Assembly (NCBI RefSeq): GCF_050003625.1
Contig: NC_134400.1
Location: 193,593,726 to 193,657,725, forward strand
Source of the DNA: Haematobia irritans
Taxonomy: Eukaryota > Arthropoda > Insecta > Diptera > Muscidae
Direction of reading: 5' to 3'
Length of the DNA stretch: 64,000 nt
In this document: piece by piece, positions 1 to 9,487 of the stretch
How positions within the stretch are numbered: the first letter of the stretch is position 1
How the letters are laid out: every line of letters begins with the position of its first letter
The notes under the pieces: model-generated
Told to the model about the DNA's origin: nothing
What the model saw: the letters and a program-made list of their open reading frames with translations, nothing else
Databases searched by the model: none
Translations under genes and position numbers: made by a program

Positions 1-232
1 CACCTCAGTAATGCTGGTGACATTTCTGAGGGTTTCAAAGCTTCTCTAAGTGGTTTCACTGCAATGTGGAACGCCGTTCGGACTCGGCTATAAAAAGGAG
101 GTCCCTTGTCATTGAGCTTAACATGGAATCGGGCAGCACTCAGTGATAAGAGAGAAGTTCACCAATGTGGTATCACAATGGACTGAATAGTCTAAGTGAG
201 CCTGATACATCGGGCTGCCACCTAACGTAACC
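1..232 (+). mobile_element. tRNA-derived SINE, 5' part outside window
   Basis: This is the body and tail of the same SINE that is complete at 58382-58720 and 60030-60375. The window starts downstream of the tRNA-like head. The shared body includes the CGGACTCGGCTATAAAAAGG stretch, and the copy ends in a short CTAAC-type tail (CCTAACGTAACC here). It is followed directly by the degenerate minisatellite, exactly as in the two right-hand copies. Confidence 0.8.
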
Positions 233-875
233 ATGATTGTTTTAGCAAGTCTGCGGAAGGCTCAACACTGTAAGCACAACTGTAGGCCTCAACAACTCTG
301 CAGAGAAATGAGGGCGAGAAAGTCTCAGTAGGACCCCAAAGTTTCGGCGGAAAAACTACATACCCATATGGTCTTAATAGAGAAAATGTGGGCAGGAAGA
401 TCTAAGCAGGGGACAGTATCGCAGTAGGGGAATGAAATACTTTTAAGTCTCTGCTTTGAGAACAGAGGGCATGAAGGTCCCAACAGGCTTAGTGGGAAAA
501 GTGTGAGCCCGACGGTGTCAGCAGGGGAACTATAGGCCCAGAAGACTAAGTGATAGATCCGAAAAGCGCAGTAGGTGAAATGTATGTAAGATGCTCTCTC
601 TTGGAAAGCTGTACGCCAGATGATCTTAGTTGGAAAATTGTTGGCCTAAAAGTACTAGCAGCGAAAGCTCTCAGTGGTGGAATTGTAGGCACGAAGATCC
701 CAGTAGGGTAGCTATAGAAGCGAAGGTTTCAGTAAGGGAAACGAATTGTTTCAGTTTGGAGAATTGCAGGCTTCAATGTCTCAGCAAGATTACCAAAGGC
801 TTAACAGTTTCATTAGAAAGACTGTAATTCCGATGGTCAGAGAGGGGGAACTGTAGCCCTGCATACCAATAAACT
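233..875 (+). repeat. Degenerate ~28-31 bp minisatellite (family B)
   Basis: This is a tandem array of diverged units with the theme 'aagtctcagtaggggaact' followed by 'gtaggc'. Unit length wanders between about 28 and 31 bp. The array is nearly identical to 58722-59360 and 60385-60985, so it belongs to a duplicated block. No coding potential is visible; the 65-codon frame at 630-827 is a chance frame through the units. Confidence 0.75.
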
Positions 876-884
876 ACTAAACAA

Positions 885-1930
885 AAAAATCTTATTTTTC
901 AAAAAATTTATTTCTATCGAAAATGTTGTCAATGTTTTTTGTCAAAATTTTGTTTCTATAGAAAATTTTGTAAAAATTTTATTTCTATAGAAAATTTTTT
1001 AAAAATTTTATTTCTATAGAAAATTTTTTAAAAATTTTATTTCTATAGAAATTTTTTTAAAAATTTTATTTCTATAGAAAATTTTGTAAAAATTTTATAT
1101 CAATAGAAAATTTTATAAAATTGTATTTCTATAGAAAAATTTGTAAAAATTTTATTTCTATAGAATATTTTATCAAAATTTTATTTCTATAGATTTTGTT
1201 GTCAAAATTTTATTTCTATAGAAATTTTTGTCAAAAGTTTATTCCTATAGAACATTTTTTCAAAATTGTATTTTTATAGACAATTTTGTCAAAATTTTAT
1301 TTTAATAGAAAATTTTGCAAAAATTTTATTTTTATAGAAAATTTTGTCAAAATTTTATTTTTATAGAAAATGTTATCAAAATTTTATTTCTATAGAAAAT
1401 TTTATCAATTTTATTTCAATAGACATTTTTGTCAAAATTTTATTTTTATAGAAAATTTCGCCATAATTTCATTTCTACAGAAAAATTTGTCAAAATTTTA
1501 TTTCAATAGAAAATTCTGTCAAAAGTTTATTTCTATAGAATTTTTTGTCAAAATTTTATTTCTATAGAAATTTTTGTCAAAAGTTTATTCCTATAGAACA
1601 TTTTGTCAAAATTTTATTTTTATAGAAAATTTTGACAAAAATTTATTTTGATAGAAAATTCTGTCAAAAGTTTATTTCTATAGAAAATGTTATCAAAATT
1701 TTATTTCTATAGAAATTGTTGTCAAAATTTTATTTCTATAGAAATTTTTGTCAAAAGTTTATTCCTATAGAACATTTTGTCAATATTTTATTTTTATAGA
1801 AAATTTTGTCAAAATTTTATTTCTATATAAAATGTTATCAAAATTTTATTTCTATAGAAATTGTTGTCAAAATTTCTATAGAACATTTTGTCAAAATTTT
1901 ATTTCTATAGAAAATTTTATCAAAATTTCC
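885..1930 (+). repeat. AT-rich 29-bp minisatellite array (family A, plus orientation)
   Basis: The unit is 29 bp: TTTCTATAGAAAATTTT followed by GTCAAAATTTTA. Units differ by point changes (Ctatag/Cacag/Caatag, aaaa/aaag) and small indels. Because 29 is not a multiple of three, one frame reads through three units per 29 codons and yields SKFYFYRKFCQNFISIENF-like pseudo-peptides. These are not genes. The same unit recurs in both orientations through much of the window. Confidence 0.9.
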
Positions 1931-1931
1931 T

Positions 1932-2421
1932 CTGTTGTTTAAGCTACACTTGTAGTTTAGTCAATGCATGGCTTTAAGCTGAGATCAAAAAACAAAAAAA
2001 CAACAATAACGATTGAAGAGAAGCCAACAATAACAAACAAAACGAATGAAGATAGAGGAAGCACGCTCAAAAACAAACCCAGCCAAATACATTCAACTCG
2101 ATGATTTGAGTTTGGCAAAGGAAAAGAGATATGCTGGCAAATTTGTTTAGGCAGTAGCCGACTATCAAACCCTTTTTCGGGAGGTTCAAGTGTAGTTCAC
2201 GATGGGTTGAGTGAATTACCCGAATTTATTCTGATAATTGGTTGATAGTTTTGCTGCAAGTAGAGGATGCTGATGAGGAATGTGGTAATTCCGAAACAGC
2301 TGTACATCCAACCATCTTGCAGTCTATAGGGCTTTGCCCAAATAAATTTGACAAGCATACTTTTCCACTGTTGGTTAAGCTACACTTGTAGTTTAGTCAA
2401 TGCATGGCTTTAAGCTGAGAT
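1932..2421 (+). mobile_element. Hammerhead-bearing repeat, candidate retrozyme / Penelope-type terminal repeat
   Basis: A 490-bp insertion interrupts the 29-bp array. It begins and ends with the same 54-bp sequence (1932-1985 and 2368-2421, about one mismatch, containing 'gctacacttgtagtttag'), so it reads as 1.1 tandem copies of a 436-bp unit. The unit has an A-rich segment (1986-2040) and a type I hammerhead ribozyme (2254-2322). There is no reading frame of note. Tandem, non-coding, hammerhead-containing units of a few hundred bp are the described form of animal small retrozymes, thought to be mobilised by Penelope-like elements; one such element lies 2 kb away. A remnant of a Penelope pseudo-LTR is the alternative. 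A second, partial copy lies at 42905-43112 on the minus strand. Confidence 0.6.
2254..2322 (+). ncRNA. Type I hammerhead self-cleaving ribozyme
   Basis: All parts can be read directly. Stem I is closed by CTGCAAG (2254-2260) with CTTGCAG (2316-2322) and by GGATG (2265-2269) with CATCC (2305-2309), with an internal loop of 4 and 6 nt between. The core CTGATGA is 2270-2276. Stem II is GGAAT (2277-2281) with ATTCC (2288-2292) around a 6-nt loop. GAAA is 2293-2296. Helix III is only two pairs, A2296-T2303 and C2297-G2302, capped by the palindrome AGCT. The cleavage site follows A2304 (a GUA triplet). A minimal helix III with a palindromic loop is typical of Penelope/retrozyme hammerheads, which are thought to cleave as dimers. 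Activity is inferred from structure only. Confidence 0.85.
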
Positions 2422-2431
2422 AAAAAAAACA

Positions 2432-4478
2432 ACAAAATTTTATTTCTATAGACATTTTTGTCAAAATTTCATTTCTACAGAAAAATTTGTCAAAATTTTA
2501 TTTCAATAGAAAATTTTGTCAAAAGTTTATTCCTATAGAAAATTTTATTTCTATAGAATTTTTTGTCAAAATTTTATTTCTATAGAACACCTTATCAAAA
2601 TTTTATTTCTATAGAAATCTTTGTCAAAATTTTATTTCTATAGAAAATTTTGCCACAACTTTATTTCTATAGAAACAGAAAATATTGTCAAAATTTTAGT
2701 TCTACAGAAAATTTTATCACAATTTTATTTCTATAGAAACTTTTGTCAAAATTTTTTTTCTACAGAAAAGTTTGTCAAAAGTTTATTCCCATAGAAAATT
2801 TTATCAAAATTTTATTTCTACAAAAAAGTTTGTCAAAATTTTATTTCTATAAGAAATTTTATCAAAATTTTATTTCTATAGAAACTTTTCTCAAAATTTT
2901 ATTTCCAAAAAAAATTTTGTCAAAATTTTATTTCAATAGAAAATTTTGTCAAAAGTTTATTCCTATCGAAAATTTTATCAACATTTTATTTCTATAAAAT
3001 GTTTTGTCAAAATTTTATTTCTATAGAAAATTTTGTCAAAATTTGATTTTTGTAGAAAATTTTGTCAAAAGTTTATTCCTATATAAAATTTTATCAAAAT
3101 TTTATTATATAGAAAATGTTGCCATAATTTCATTTCTACAGAAAATTTTGTCAAAATTTAATTTTTATAGAAAATTTTGTCAACATTTTATTTCTATAGA
3201 AAATTTTGCCATAATTTAATTTCTACAGAAAATTTTGTCAAAGTTTTATTTCTATAGAAAACTTTATCAAAATTTTATTTCTATAGAAACTTTTGTCAAA
3301 ATTTTATTTCTACAGAAAAGTTTGTCAAAAGTTTATTCCTATAGAAAATTTTATTAAAAATTTTATTTCTACAGAAAAGTTTGTCAAAATTTTATTTATT
3401 TTTATATAGAAACTTTAGTAAAAATTTTATTTCTATAGAAACTTGTGTCAAAATTTTATTTTTATAGAAAATTTTGTCAACATTTTTTTTCCATAGAAAC
3501 ATTTGTAAAAATTTTATTTCCATAGAATATTTTGTCAAAACTTTATTTCCATAGAAAATTTTGACAAAAGTTTCTGTAGAAATAAAGTTTTATTGCCAAA
3601 ATTTTATTTCTACAGAAAGTTTTGTCAAAATTTTATTTCTATAGAAACTTTTGTCAAAATTTTATTTCTACAGAAAATTTTATCAATATTTTATTTCTAT
3701 AGACAATTTTATCAAAATTTTATTTCTACAGAAAAGTTTGTCAAAATTTTATCTCTATAAGAATTTTTTTTCCATAGAAACTTTTGTCAAAATTTTATTT
3801 CCATTGTCAAAATTTTATTGCAATAGAAAATTTTGTCAAAAGTTTATTCCTATCGAAAATTTTATCAAAATTTTCTTTCTATAGAATTTTTTGTCAAAAT
3901 TTTATTTTTATAGAAAATTTTGTCAAAATGTTATTTTTATATAGAAAATTTTGTCAAAAGTTTATTCCTATAGAAATTTTTATCAAAATTTTATTTCTAT
4001 AGAAATTGTTGTCAAAATTTTTATTTCTATAGAAAATTTTGCCATAATTTCATTACTACAGAAAATTTTGTCAAAATTTTATTTCTATAGAAAATTTTAT
4101 CAAAATTTTATTTCTATAGACATTTTTGTCAAAATTTTATTTTTATAGAAAATTTCGCAATAATTTCATTTCTACAGAAAAATTTGTAAAAATTTTATTT
4201 CAATAGAAAATGTTATCAAAATTTTATTTCTATAGACATTTTTGTCAAAATTTTATTTTTATAGAAAATTTCGCAATTATTTTATTTCTACAGAAAAATT
4301 TGTAAAAATTTTATTTCAATAGAAAATTTTGTCAAAAGTTTATTCCTATAGCATTTTTTGTCAAAATTTTATTTCTACAGAATTATTTGTCAAAATTTTA
4401 TTTCTATAGAAAATTTTGTAAAAATTTTATTTTTATAGAAAATTTGGTCAAAAGTTTATTCCTATAGAAAATTTTATC
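2432..4478 (+). repeat. AT-rich 29-bp minisatellite array (family A, plus orientation)
   Basis: This continues the 29-bp TTTCTATAGAAAATTTTGTC-type array after the hammerhead repeat. Units with CATAGAAACTTTTGTC and TACAGAAAAGTTTGTC variants alternate in a higher-order order that is repeated at 62460-63400. All reading frames here are repeat artefacts. Confidence 0.88.
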
Positions 4479-4484
4479 AAAAGT

Positions 4485-4640
4485 TTGTTTTATGTTTTTT
4501 GTTGATATTGTTGACCTTTTATTTTAATTTTTATGATTTTTATCTCATAATCTCGGCTGTAGGTCTATAAATTAAACTCGAAATTGTTGGTTTCTAGTTT
4601 TTTATTTTCCGATATTTCGGTTGACTTCGTCAGACCGTTT
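4485..4640 (-). repeat. Penelope pseudo-LTR, left copy
   Basis: This is the reverse complement of the junction copy at 6563-6711. It includes the segment TCTGACGAAGTCAACCGAAA and the stretch down to AACATAAAACAA. Compared with the right-hand copy it runs about 43 nt further, into what is leader sequence of the full copy, as if transcription had continued into a second tandem unit. Confidence 0.75.
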
Positions 4641-4765
4641 TCAAGGCTACAAATTACAAAATTAAACAAAAGTTAATTACAAAATTCACAAATTAAAGTC
4701 AAACTATTGTCATTTACATTTTATCCGATGTCTTGTTACTTCGCTGTCTGGTTTTCTACTGGTGA

Positions 4766-6535
4766 TCACTTTCTCCTGTGTTTTTGTATCGTATGTCGAT
4801 ATATTCTCGCGCAGTTCTCAATATCTTTTTTATAGTTTATTCTCTCGTTAGTGGGAGTGTTAATTATGTGTAACATTTCCAGAGTAAATCTTCGTCTGTA
4901 GTTGTTTTCCTTGCATAGGATTTCTACGTTATTAAAGTTAGGTTTGTGACCAGTCAATGTACAGTGGGCCGCAAGTGCTGTTTTTTGTTCCATTGGTTTG
5001 TCTGTTGTTTTTATATCCGATTTATGTGAAGACAATCTTGTTTTTAATTTTGTCATTGTCGTACCAATATATGCCTTTTGGCATAAGTTGGATTTGTCAC
5101 CGTTGCATTTTATCTTATATACTACGTTGTGTTGGTCTTCATTCTTAATTTTTGTTTTTGTTTTACTAAATAATCCGTTGACAGTGTTTGTGGTTTTTAA
5201 CGCGAGTTGATATTTTTCTTTATTGTATATGTCAGACTTGGACAGTCTCTCGGAGAAGTTTGGTATATATGTCACTGGTTTGTATATTTTTGAATCCTTT
5301 TTCTTGGTCAATTCTCGGTTGTTGTGTAGGTTGGCTTTTACTTTCGATAAGAGTTGATATATCGTTCGTTGTGGGAAATTGTTGTCTTGGAGAATTCGTT
5401 TAATTTTATTTTCATTTTCAGAATGAAATTCTGGATCACTAACATTAAATATCCTTCGTATGAAATTTGTCGCTGTATTGATTATTATACGTTTACTGTG
5501 CTTAGAGTAAAAATTGAGCAGTCTCCCAGAAGCCGTTGGTTTTTGGTACCAATTTAGTCTCAGTTGGTTTCCTTGTCTATGTATTATTACGTCAAGATAT
5601 GGTAGTTTATTGTCCTGTTCTAATTCCTTTGTAAATTGAATTTGTCTATTAAATGAGTTTAAGGCCTTTAGTGTTTCGTCGACTTCTGATGCCTTTATGA
5701 TTGCGAAGATGTCATCTACGTATTTTGTTAATATCGGTGGTTTAGTAATATTTTTAAATACTTCGTCTAAAAGTTCCTCCATAATAATGTCTGCTACAAT
5801 TGGTGAAGCAGGGGAACCCATTGGCATACCTTTTAATTGCTCATAAATCTTGTCCTCAAATTTAAAATATCTGGTGTCCTTGATACAAAATGTAATTAAA
5901 TCTATGAATAAATCCTTCGTCATGTTCGTATACTGCTCAATTATGGTCCATTTTCTTTCAATCGTCTGAATTGCTAGCTTTACCGGAATGCTTGGAAATA
6001 ATGACACCACGTCAAAGGATATTAAAACTTCATCATCTTCAATCGTCATATTTTCCAATCTTGTCTTAAAATCCGCAGAGTCCTTAACATTATATTTAGA
6101 GTCAAGTGTTATATTTCTTAATATACCTACTATGTATTTACATAAATTGTACGATGGCGAGTCTATCGAAGAACAAATAGGTCTTAATGGTGTACTCTCC
6201 TTATGTATTTTTGGAAGTCCGTAAATCCTTGGAGCTACTGGGGTCCTGATTGTCAACTTGTTTTTCTCTTGTTCGGTAATAATATTGAGATTGTAAAGTT
6301 TTTCCACTAATTTGTTGTTCTTCGTTTGGAGTCTAGAGGTGGGATCAATTTTTATTCGTTTGTACGTACACATATCGTGTAATATTTCTTTCATCTTTAG
6401 ATCATAGTCAATTTTATTCATTGCAACCGTTTTTCCCCCTTTGTCAGCACTAAGAATTAGAATGTCATCATTTTCCTTTAAATATTGTCGTGTCTGTACC
6501 ACTGTGCTTGATATGTATTTATCTCTTAAGCTCAT
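4766..6535 (-). CDS. 5'-truncated Penelope-like RT / GIY-YIG protein (inverted copy)
   Basis: This open frame of 589 codons is identical in translation to residues 244-832 of the full protein at 6744-9242. It starts at the internal methionine of MSLRDKY. It keeps the whole reverse transcriptase core (FDV motif, GMPMGS, YVDD) and the C-terminal GIY-YIG endonuclease, but lacks the N-terminal region and has no leader of its own. Homology to the full copy stops at 6563, at the junction with pseudo-LTR. Truncation came with the insertion rather than by decay, since no stop or frameshift is present. It may be expressed only fortuitously. Confidence 0.8.
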   Translation of the reverse strand: MSLRDKYISSTVVQTRQYLKENDDILILSADKGGKTVAMNKIDYDLKMKEILHDMCTYKRIKIDPTSRLQTKNNKLVEKLYNLNIITEQEKNKLTIRTPVAPRIYGLPKIHKESTPLRPICSSIDSPSYNLCKYIVGILRNITLDSKYNVKDSADFKTRLENMTIEDDEVLISFDVVSLFPSIPVKLAIQTIERKWTIIEQYTNMTKDLFIDLITFCIKDTRYFKFEDKIYEQLKGMPMGSPASPIVADIIMEELLDEVFKNITKPPILTKYVDDIFAIIKASEVDETLKALNSFNRQIQFTKELEQDNKLPYLDVIIHRQGNQLRLNWYQKPTASGRLLNFYSKHSKRIIINTATNFIRRIFNVSDPEFHSENENKIKRILQDNNFPQRTIYQLLSKVKANLHNNRELTKKKDSKIYKPVTYIPNFSERLSKSDIYNKEKYQLALKTTNTVNGLFSKTKTKIKNEDQHNVVYKIKCNGDKSNLCQKAYIGTTMTKLKTRLSSHKSDIKTTDKPMEQKTALAAHCTLTGHKPNFNNVEILCKENNYRRRFTLEMLHIINTPTNERINYKKDIENCARIYRHTIQKHRRK

Positions 6536-6562
6536 TTGCGATCTTCGTAAATGATCGTTTAT

Positions 6563-6711
6563 CTGACGAAGTCAACCGAAATATCGGAAAATAAAAAACT
6601 AGAAACCAACAATTTCGAGTTTAATTTATAGACCTACAGCCGAGATTATGAGATAAAAATCATAAAAATTAAAATAAAAGGTCAACAATATCAACAAAAA
6701 ACATAAAACAA
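6563..6711 (+). repeat. Penelope pseudo-LTR, junction copy
   Basis: This sequence lies between the two head-to-head copies and directly upstream of the full reading frame, so it is the likely promoter-bearing terminal repeat of the active-looking copy. It matches the right end (9376-9479) and, in reverse, the left end (4485-4640). The join to the truncated copy has a 2-3 bp microhomology (tc). Confidence 0.75.
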
Positions 6712-6743
6712 CCGGAAGGCACGCCGAATCAAAACATCCAATC

Positions 6744-9242
6744 ATGACAATTTACACAAATATCAAGAATAATTACAATGCTCACACATATAAAGTCGCT
6801 AAAAATTACTCCAAAAGTCATAAGCAGTCAGCAAATCTCAAAAGTTCCATAACATTTCTTATAAAATGCAAAAAAGCTGGTATCATACCAAACTTCATTA
6901 ACAATGCAACCAAACACACATATACCATTTTCAAAACACACAAAAACAAAAATATCCCGCCAAATATCGAGAGAACATTACACAGGTATACCTATAACTT
7001 TCACATGAAAATCTTAAAACTACTAATAGAGTATAAACACAAACAAATACACGAAAATCGACAAAACATTCAAACCGCGCAAACTCAACTGACACAGCTT
7101 TTATCACAACAAGATTTATCGCTGTACTTGGAGAGTGAAAACACTCTGTACAACAGCGTGACACACAAGAACAAAACAACACACATTAAAAAGCTAGATG
7201 TACTTAAACAACAACACAAAAAACAGCTTAACATTAGAACTCATAACGACTGGTTTGTGAATAAGACAGAGAAAGACATACCGAGAGAAGTGCAATGGAT
7301 TCTCTCACTGGGTCCAAAACATGCTCTCCCGCATAACAATAAAAGTTTTCCACTATTACAAGTTATCGCCGAAGGAGAAGATTGTGTACAGACAATTGAG
7401 AGCAGAGAGGAACAAGAGATGGCGAGAACAAAATTGACAACATTGATAAACGATCATTTACGAAGATCGCAAATGAGCTTAAGAGATAAATACATATCAA
7501 GCACAGTGGTACAGACACGACAATATTTAAAGGAAAATGATGACATTCTAATTCTTAGTGCTGACAAAGGGGGAAAAACGGTTGCAATGAATAAAATTGA
7601 CTATGATCTAAAGATGAAAGAAATATTACACGATATGTGTACGTACAAACGAATAAAAATTGATCCCACCTCTAGACTCCAAACGAAGAACAACAAATTA
7701 GTGGAAAAACTTTACAATCTCAATATTATTACCGAACAAGAGAAAAACAAGTTGACAATCAGGACCCCAGTAGCTCCAAGGATTTACGGACTTCCAAAAA
7801 TACATAAGGAGAGTACACCATTAAGACCTATTTGTTCTTCGATAGACTCGCCATCGTACAATTTATGTAAATACATAGTAGGTATATTAAGAAATATAAC
7901 ACTTGACTCTAAATATAATGTTAAGGACTCTGCGGATTTTAAGACAAGATTGGAAAATATGACGATTGAAGATGATGAAGTTTTAATATCCTTTGACGTG
8001 GTGTCATTATTTCCAAGCATTCCGGTAAAGCTAGCAATTCAGACGATTGAAAGAAAATGGACCATAATTGAGCAGTATACGAACATGACGAAGGATTTAT
8101 TCATAGATTTAATTACATTTTGTATCAAGGACACCAGATATTTTAAATTTGAGGACAAGATTTATGAGCAATTAAAAGGTATGCCAATGGGTTCCCCTGC
8201 TTCACCAATTGTAGCAGACATTATTATGGAGGAACTTTTAGACGAAGTATTTAAAAATATTACTAAACCACCGATATTAACAAAATACGTAGATGACATC
8301 TTCGCAATCATAAAGGCATCAGAAGTCGACGAAACACTAAAGGCCTTAAACTCATTTAATAGACAAATTCAATTTACAAAGGAATTAGAACAGGACAATA
8401 AACTACCATATCTTGACGTAATAATACATAGACAAGGAAACCAACTGAGACTAAATTGGTACCAAAAACCAACGGCTTCTGGGAGACTGCTCAATTTTTA
8501 CTCTAAGCACAGTAAACGTATAATAATCAATACAGCGACAAATTTCATACGAAGGATATTTAATGTTAGTGATCCAGAATTTCATTCTGAAAATGAAAAT
8601 AAAATTAAACGAATTCTCCAAGACAACAATTTCCCACAACGAACGATATATCAACTCTTATCGAAAGTAAAAGCCAACCTACACAACAACCGAGAATTGA
8701 CCAAGAAAAAGGATTCAAAAATATACAAACCAGTGACATATATACCAAACTTCTCCGAGAGACTGTCCAAGTCTGACATATACAATAAAGAAAAATATCA
8801 ACTCGCGTTAAAAACCACAAACACTGTCAACGGATTATTTAGTAAAACAAAAACAAAAATTAAGAATGAAGACCAACACAACGTAGTATATAAGATAAAA
8901 TGCAACGGTGACAAATCCAACTTATGCCAAAAGGCATATATTGGTACGACAATGACAAAATTAAAAACAAGATTGTCTTCACATAAATCGGATATAAAAA
9001 CAACAGACAAACCAATGGAACAAAAAACAGCACTTGCGGCCCACTGTACATTGACTGGTCACAAACCTAACTTTAATAACGTAGAAATCCTATGCAAGGA
9101 AAACAACTACAGACGAAGATTTACTCTGGAAATGTTACACATAATTAACACTCCCACTAACGAGAGAATAAACTATAAAAAAGATATTGAGAACTGCGCG
9201 AGAATATATCGACATACGATACAAAAACACAGGAGAAAGTGA
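6744..9242 (+). CDS. Penelope-like reverse transcriptase with GIY-YIG endonuclease
   Basis: This is an 832-residue, uninterrupted protein that would copy element RNA and nick the target for primed reverse transcription. Residues 1 to about 250 form a lysine/asparagine-rich N-terminal region. The RT domain covers roughly 300-620, with motif A SFDVVSLF (D418), GMPMGSPAS from 479 and the catalytic YVDD at 515-518, followed by NKLPYLDV. The C-terminal GIY-YIG domain has VVY at 714-716, YIG at 732-734, R743 and a downstream ALAAHCTLTGH segment. The length fits Penelope-clade proteins (about 800-850 residues). No stop, frameshift or intron is visible. The start was chosen because it is the first ATG after the pseudo-LTR; the frame upstream is not conserved with the truncated copy. 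It is probably capable of function, though that is not shown. Confidence 0.92.
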   Translation: MTIYTNIKNNYNAHTYKVAKNYSKSHKQSANLKSSITFLIKCKKAGIIPNFINNATKHTYTIFKTHKNKNIPPNIERTLHRYTYNFHMKILKLLIEYKHKQIHENRQNIQTAQTQLTQLLSQQDLSLYLESENTLYNSVTHKNKTTHIKKLDVLKQQHKKQLNIRTHNDWFVNKTEKDIPREVQWILSLGPKHALPHNNKSFPLLQVIAEGEDCVQTIESREEQEMARTKLTTLINDHLRRSQMSLRDKYISSTVVQTRQYLKENDDILILSADKGGKTVAMNKIDYDLKMKEILHDMCTYKRIKIDPTSRLQTKNNKLVEKLYNLNIITEQEKNKLTIRTPVAPRIYGLPKIHKESTPLRPICSSIDSPSYNLCKYIVGILRNITLDSKYNVKDSADFKTRLENMTIEDDEVLISFDVVSLFPSIPVKLAIQTIERKWTIIEQYTNMTKDLFIDLITFCIKDTRYFKFEDKIYEQLKGMPMGSPASPIVADIIMEELLDEVFKNITKPPILTKYVDDIFAIIKASEVDETLKALNSFNRQIQFTKELEQDNKLPYLDVIIHRQGNQLRLNWYQKPTASGRLLNFYSKHSKRIIINTATNFIRRIFNVSDPEFHSENENKIKRILQDNNFPQRTIYQLLSKVKANLHNNRELTKKKDSKIYKPVTYIPNFSERLSKSDIYNKEKYQLALKTTNTVNGLFSKTKTKIKNEDQHNVVYKIKCNGDKSNLCQKAYIGTTMTKLKTRLSSHKSDIKTTDKPMEQKTALAAHCTLTGHKPNFNNVEILCKENNYRRRFTLEMLHIINTPTNERINYKKDIENCARIYRHTIQKHRRK

Positions 9243-9375
9243 TCACCAGTAGAAAACCAGACAGCGAAGTAACAAGACATCGGATAAAATGTAAATGACA
9301 ATAGTTTGACTTTAATTTGTGAATTTTGTAATTAACTTTTGTTTAATTTTGTAATTTGTAGCCTTGAAAACGGTC

Positions 9376-9479
9376 TGACGAAGTCAACCGAAATATCGGA
9401 AAATAAAAAACTAGAAACCAACAATTTCGAGTTTAATTTATAGACCTACAGCCGAGATTATGAGATAAAAATCATAAAA
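9376..9479 (+). repeat. Penelope pseudo-LTR, right copy
   Basis: This is the 3' terminal repeat of the full copy. It starts at TCTGACGAAGTCAACC and ends ATAAAAATCATAAAAA at the junction with the 29-bp array. It lacks the 43-nt extension of the left and junction copies. Confidence 0.75.
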
Positions 9480-9487
9480 AGTTTGTT

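Larger units (their letters stand above)
4491..9476 (+). mobile_element. Complete Penelope-like retroelement with inverted 5'-truncated copy
   Basis: This is a head-to-head structure. A minus-strand copy (4491-6563) lacks the first 243 codons. It is joined to a full plus-strand copy (about 6563-9476) with pseudo-LTR sequence at the left end, at the junction and at the right end. Truncated inverted partners and pseudo-LTRs are characteristic of Penelope-like elements. The flanking 29-bp array repeats about 11-12 bp, aaaagtttgttt at 4479-4490 and 9477-9488, consistent with a target-site duplication. The paralogous block at 63389-63400 shows the same array without an insertion. The two protein copies are identical over the shared 589 residues, so the insertion is young. 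Confidence 0.85.

Noticed and set aside
885..1930. CRISPR-like array because of the ~29-bp repeat
   Set aside because: Units are contiguous and diverged with no spacers, and the context is a fly genome.
885..4150. Many 60-90 codon frames reading SKFYFYRKFCQNFISIENF in the arrays
   Set aside because: They arise from reading a 29-bp unit through three phases; the same peptide appears wherever the array lies, on whichever strand, with no start, splice or codon signal.
5988..6224. Frames antisense to the Penelope-like gene (5988-6224, 8451-8820 and others)
   Set aside because: They occur in mirrored form in both copies and are shadows of the sense frame.
9376..9420. Possible hammerhead in the Penelope pseudo-LTR (CTGACGA...GAAATATCGG)
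   Set aside because: CTGACGA and GAAA are present and ATAT could be a two-pair helix III, but stem II (AGTCAACC) does not pair and stem I fails beyond one wobble. It is at most a decayed ribozyme.
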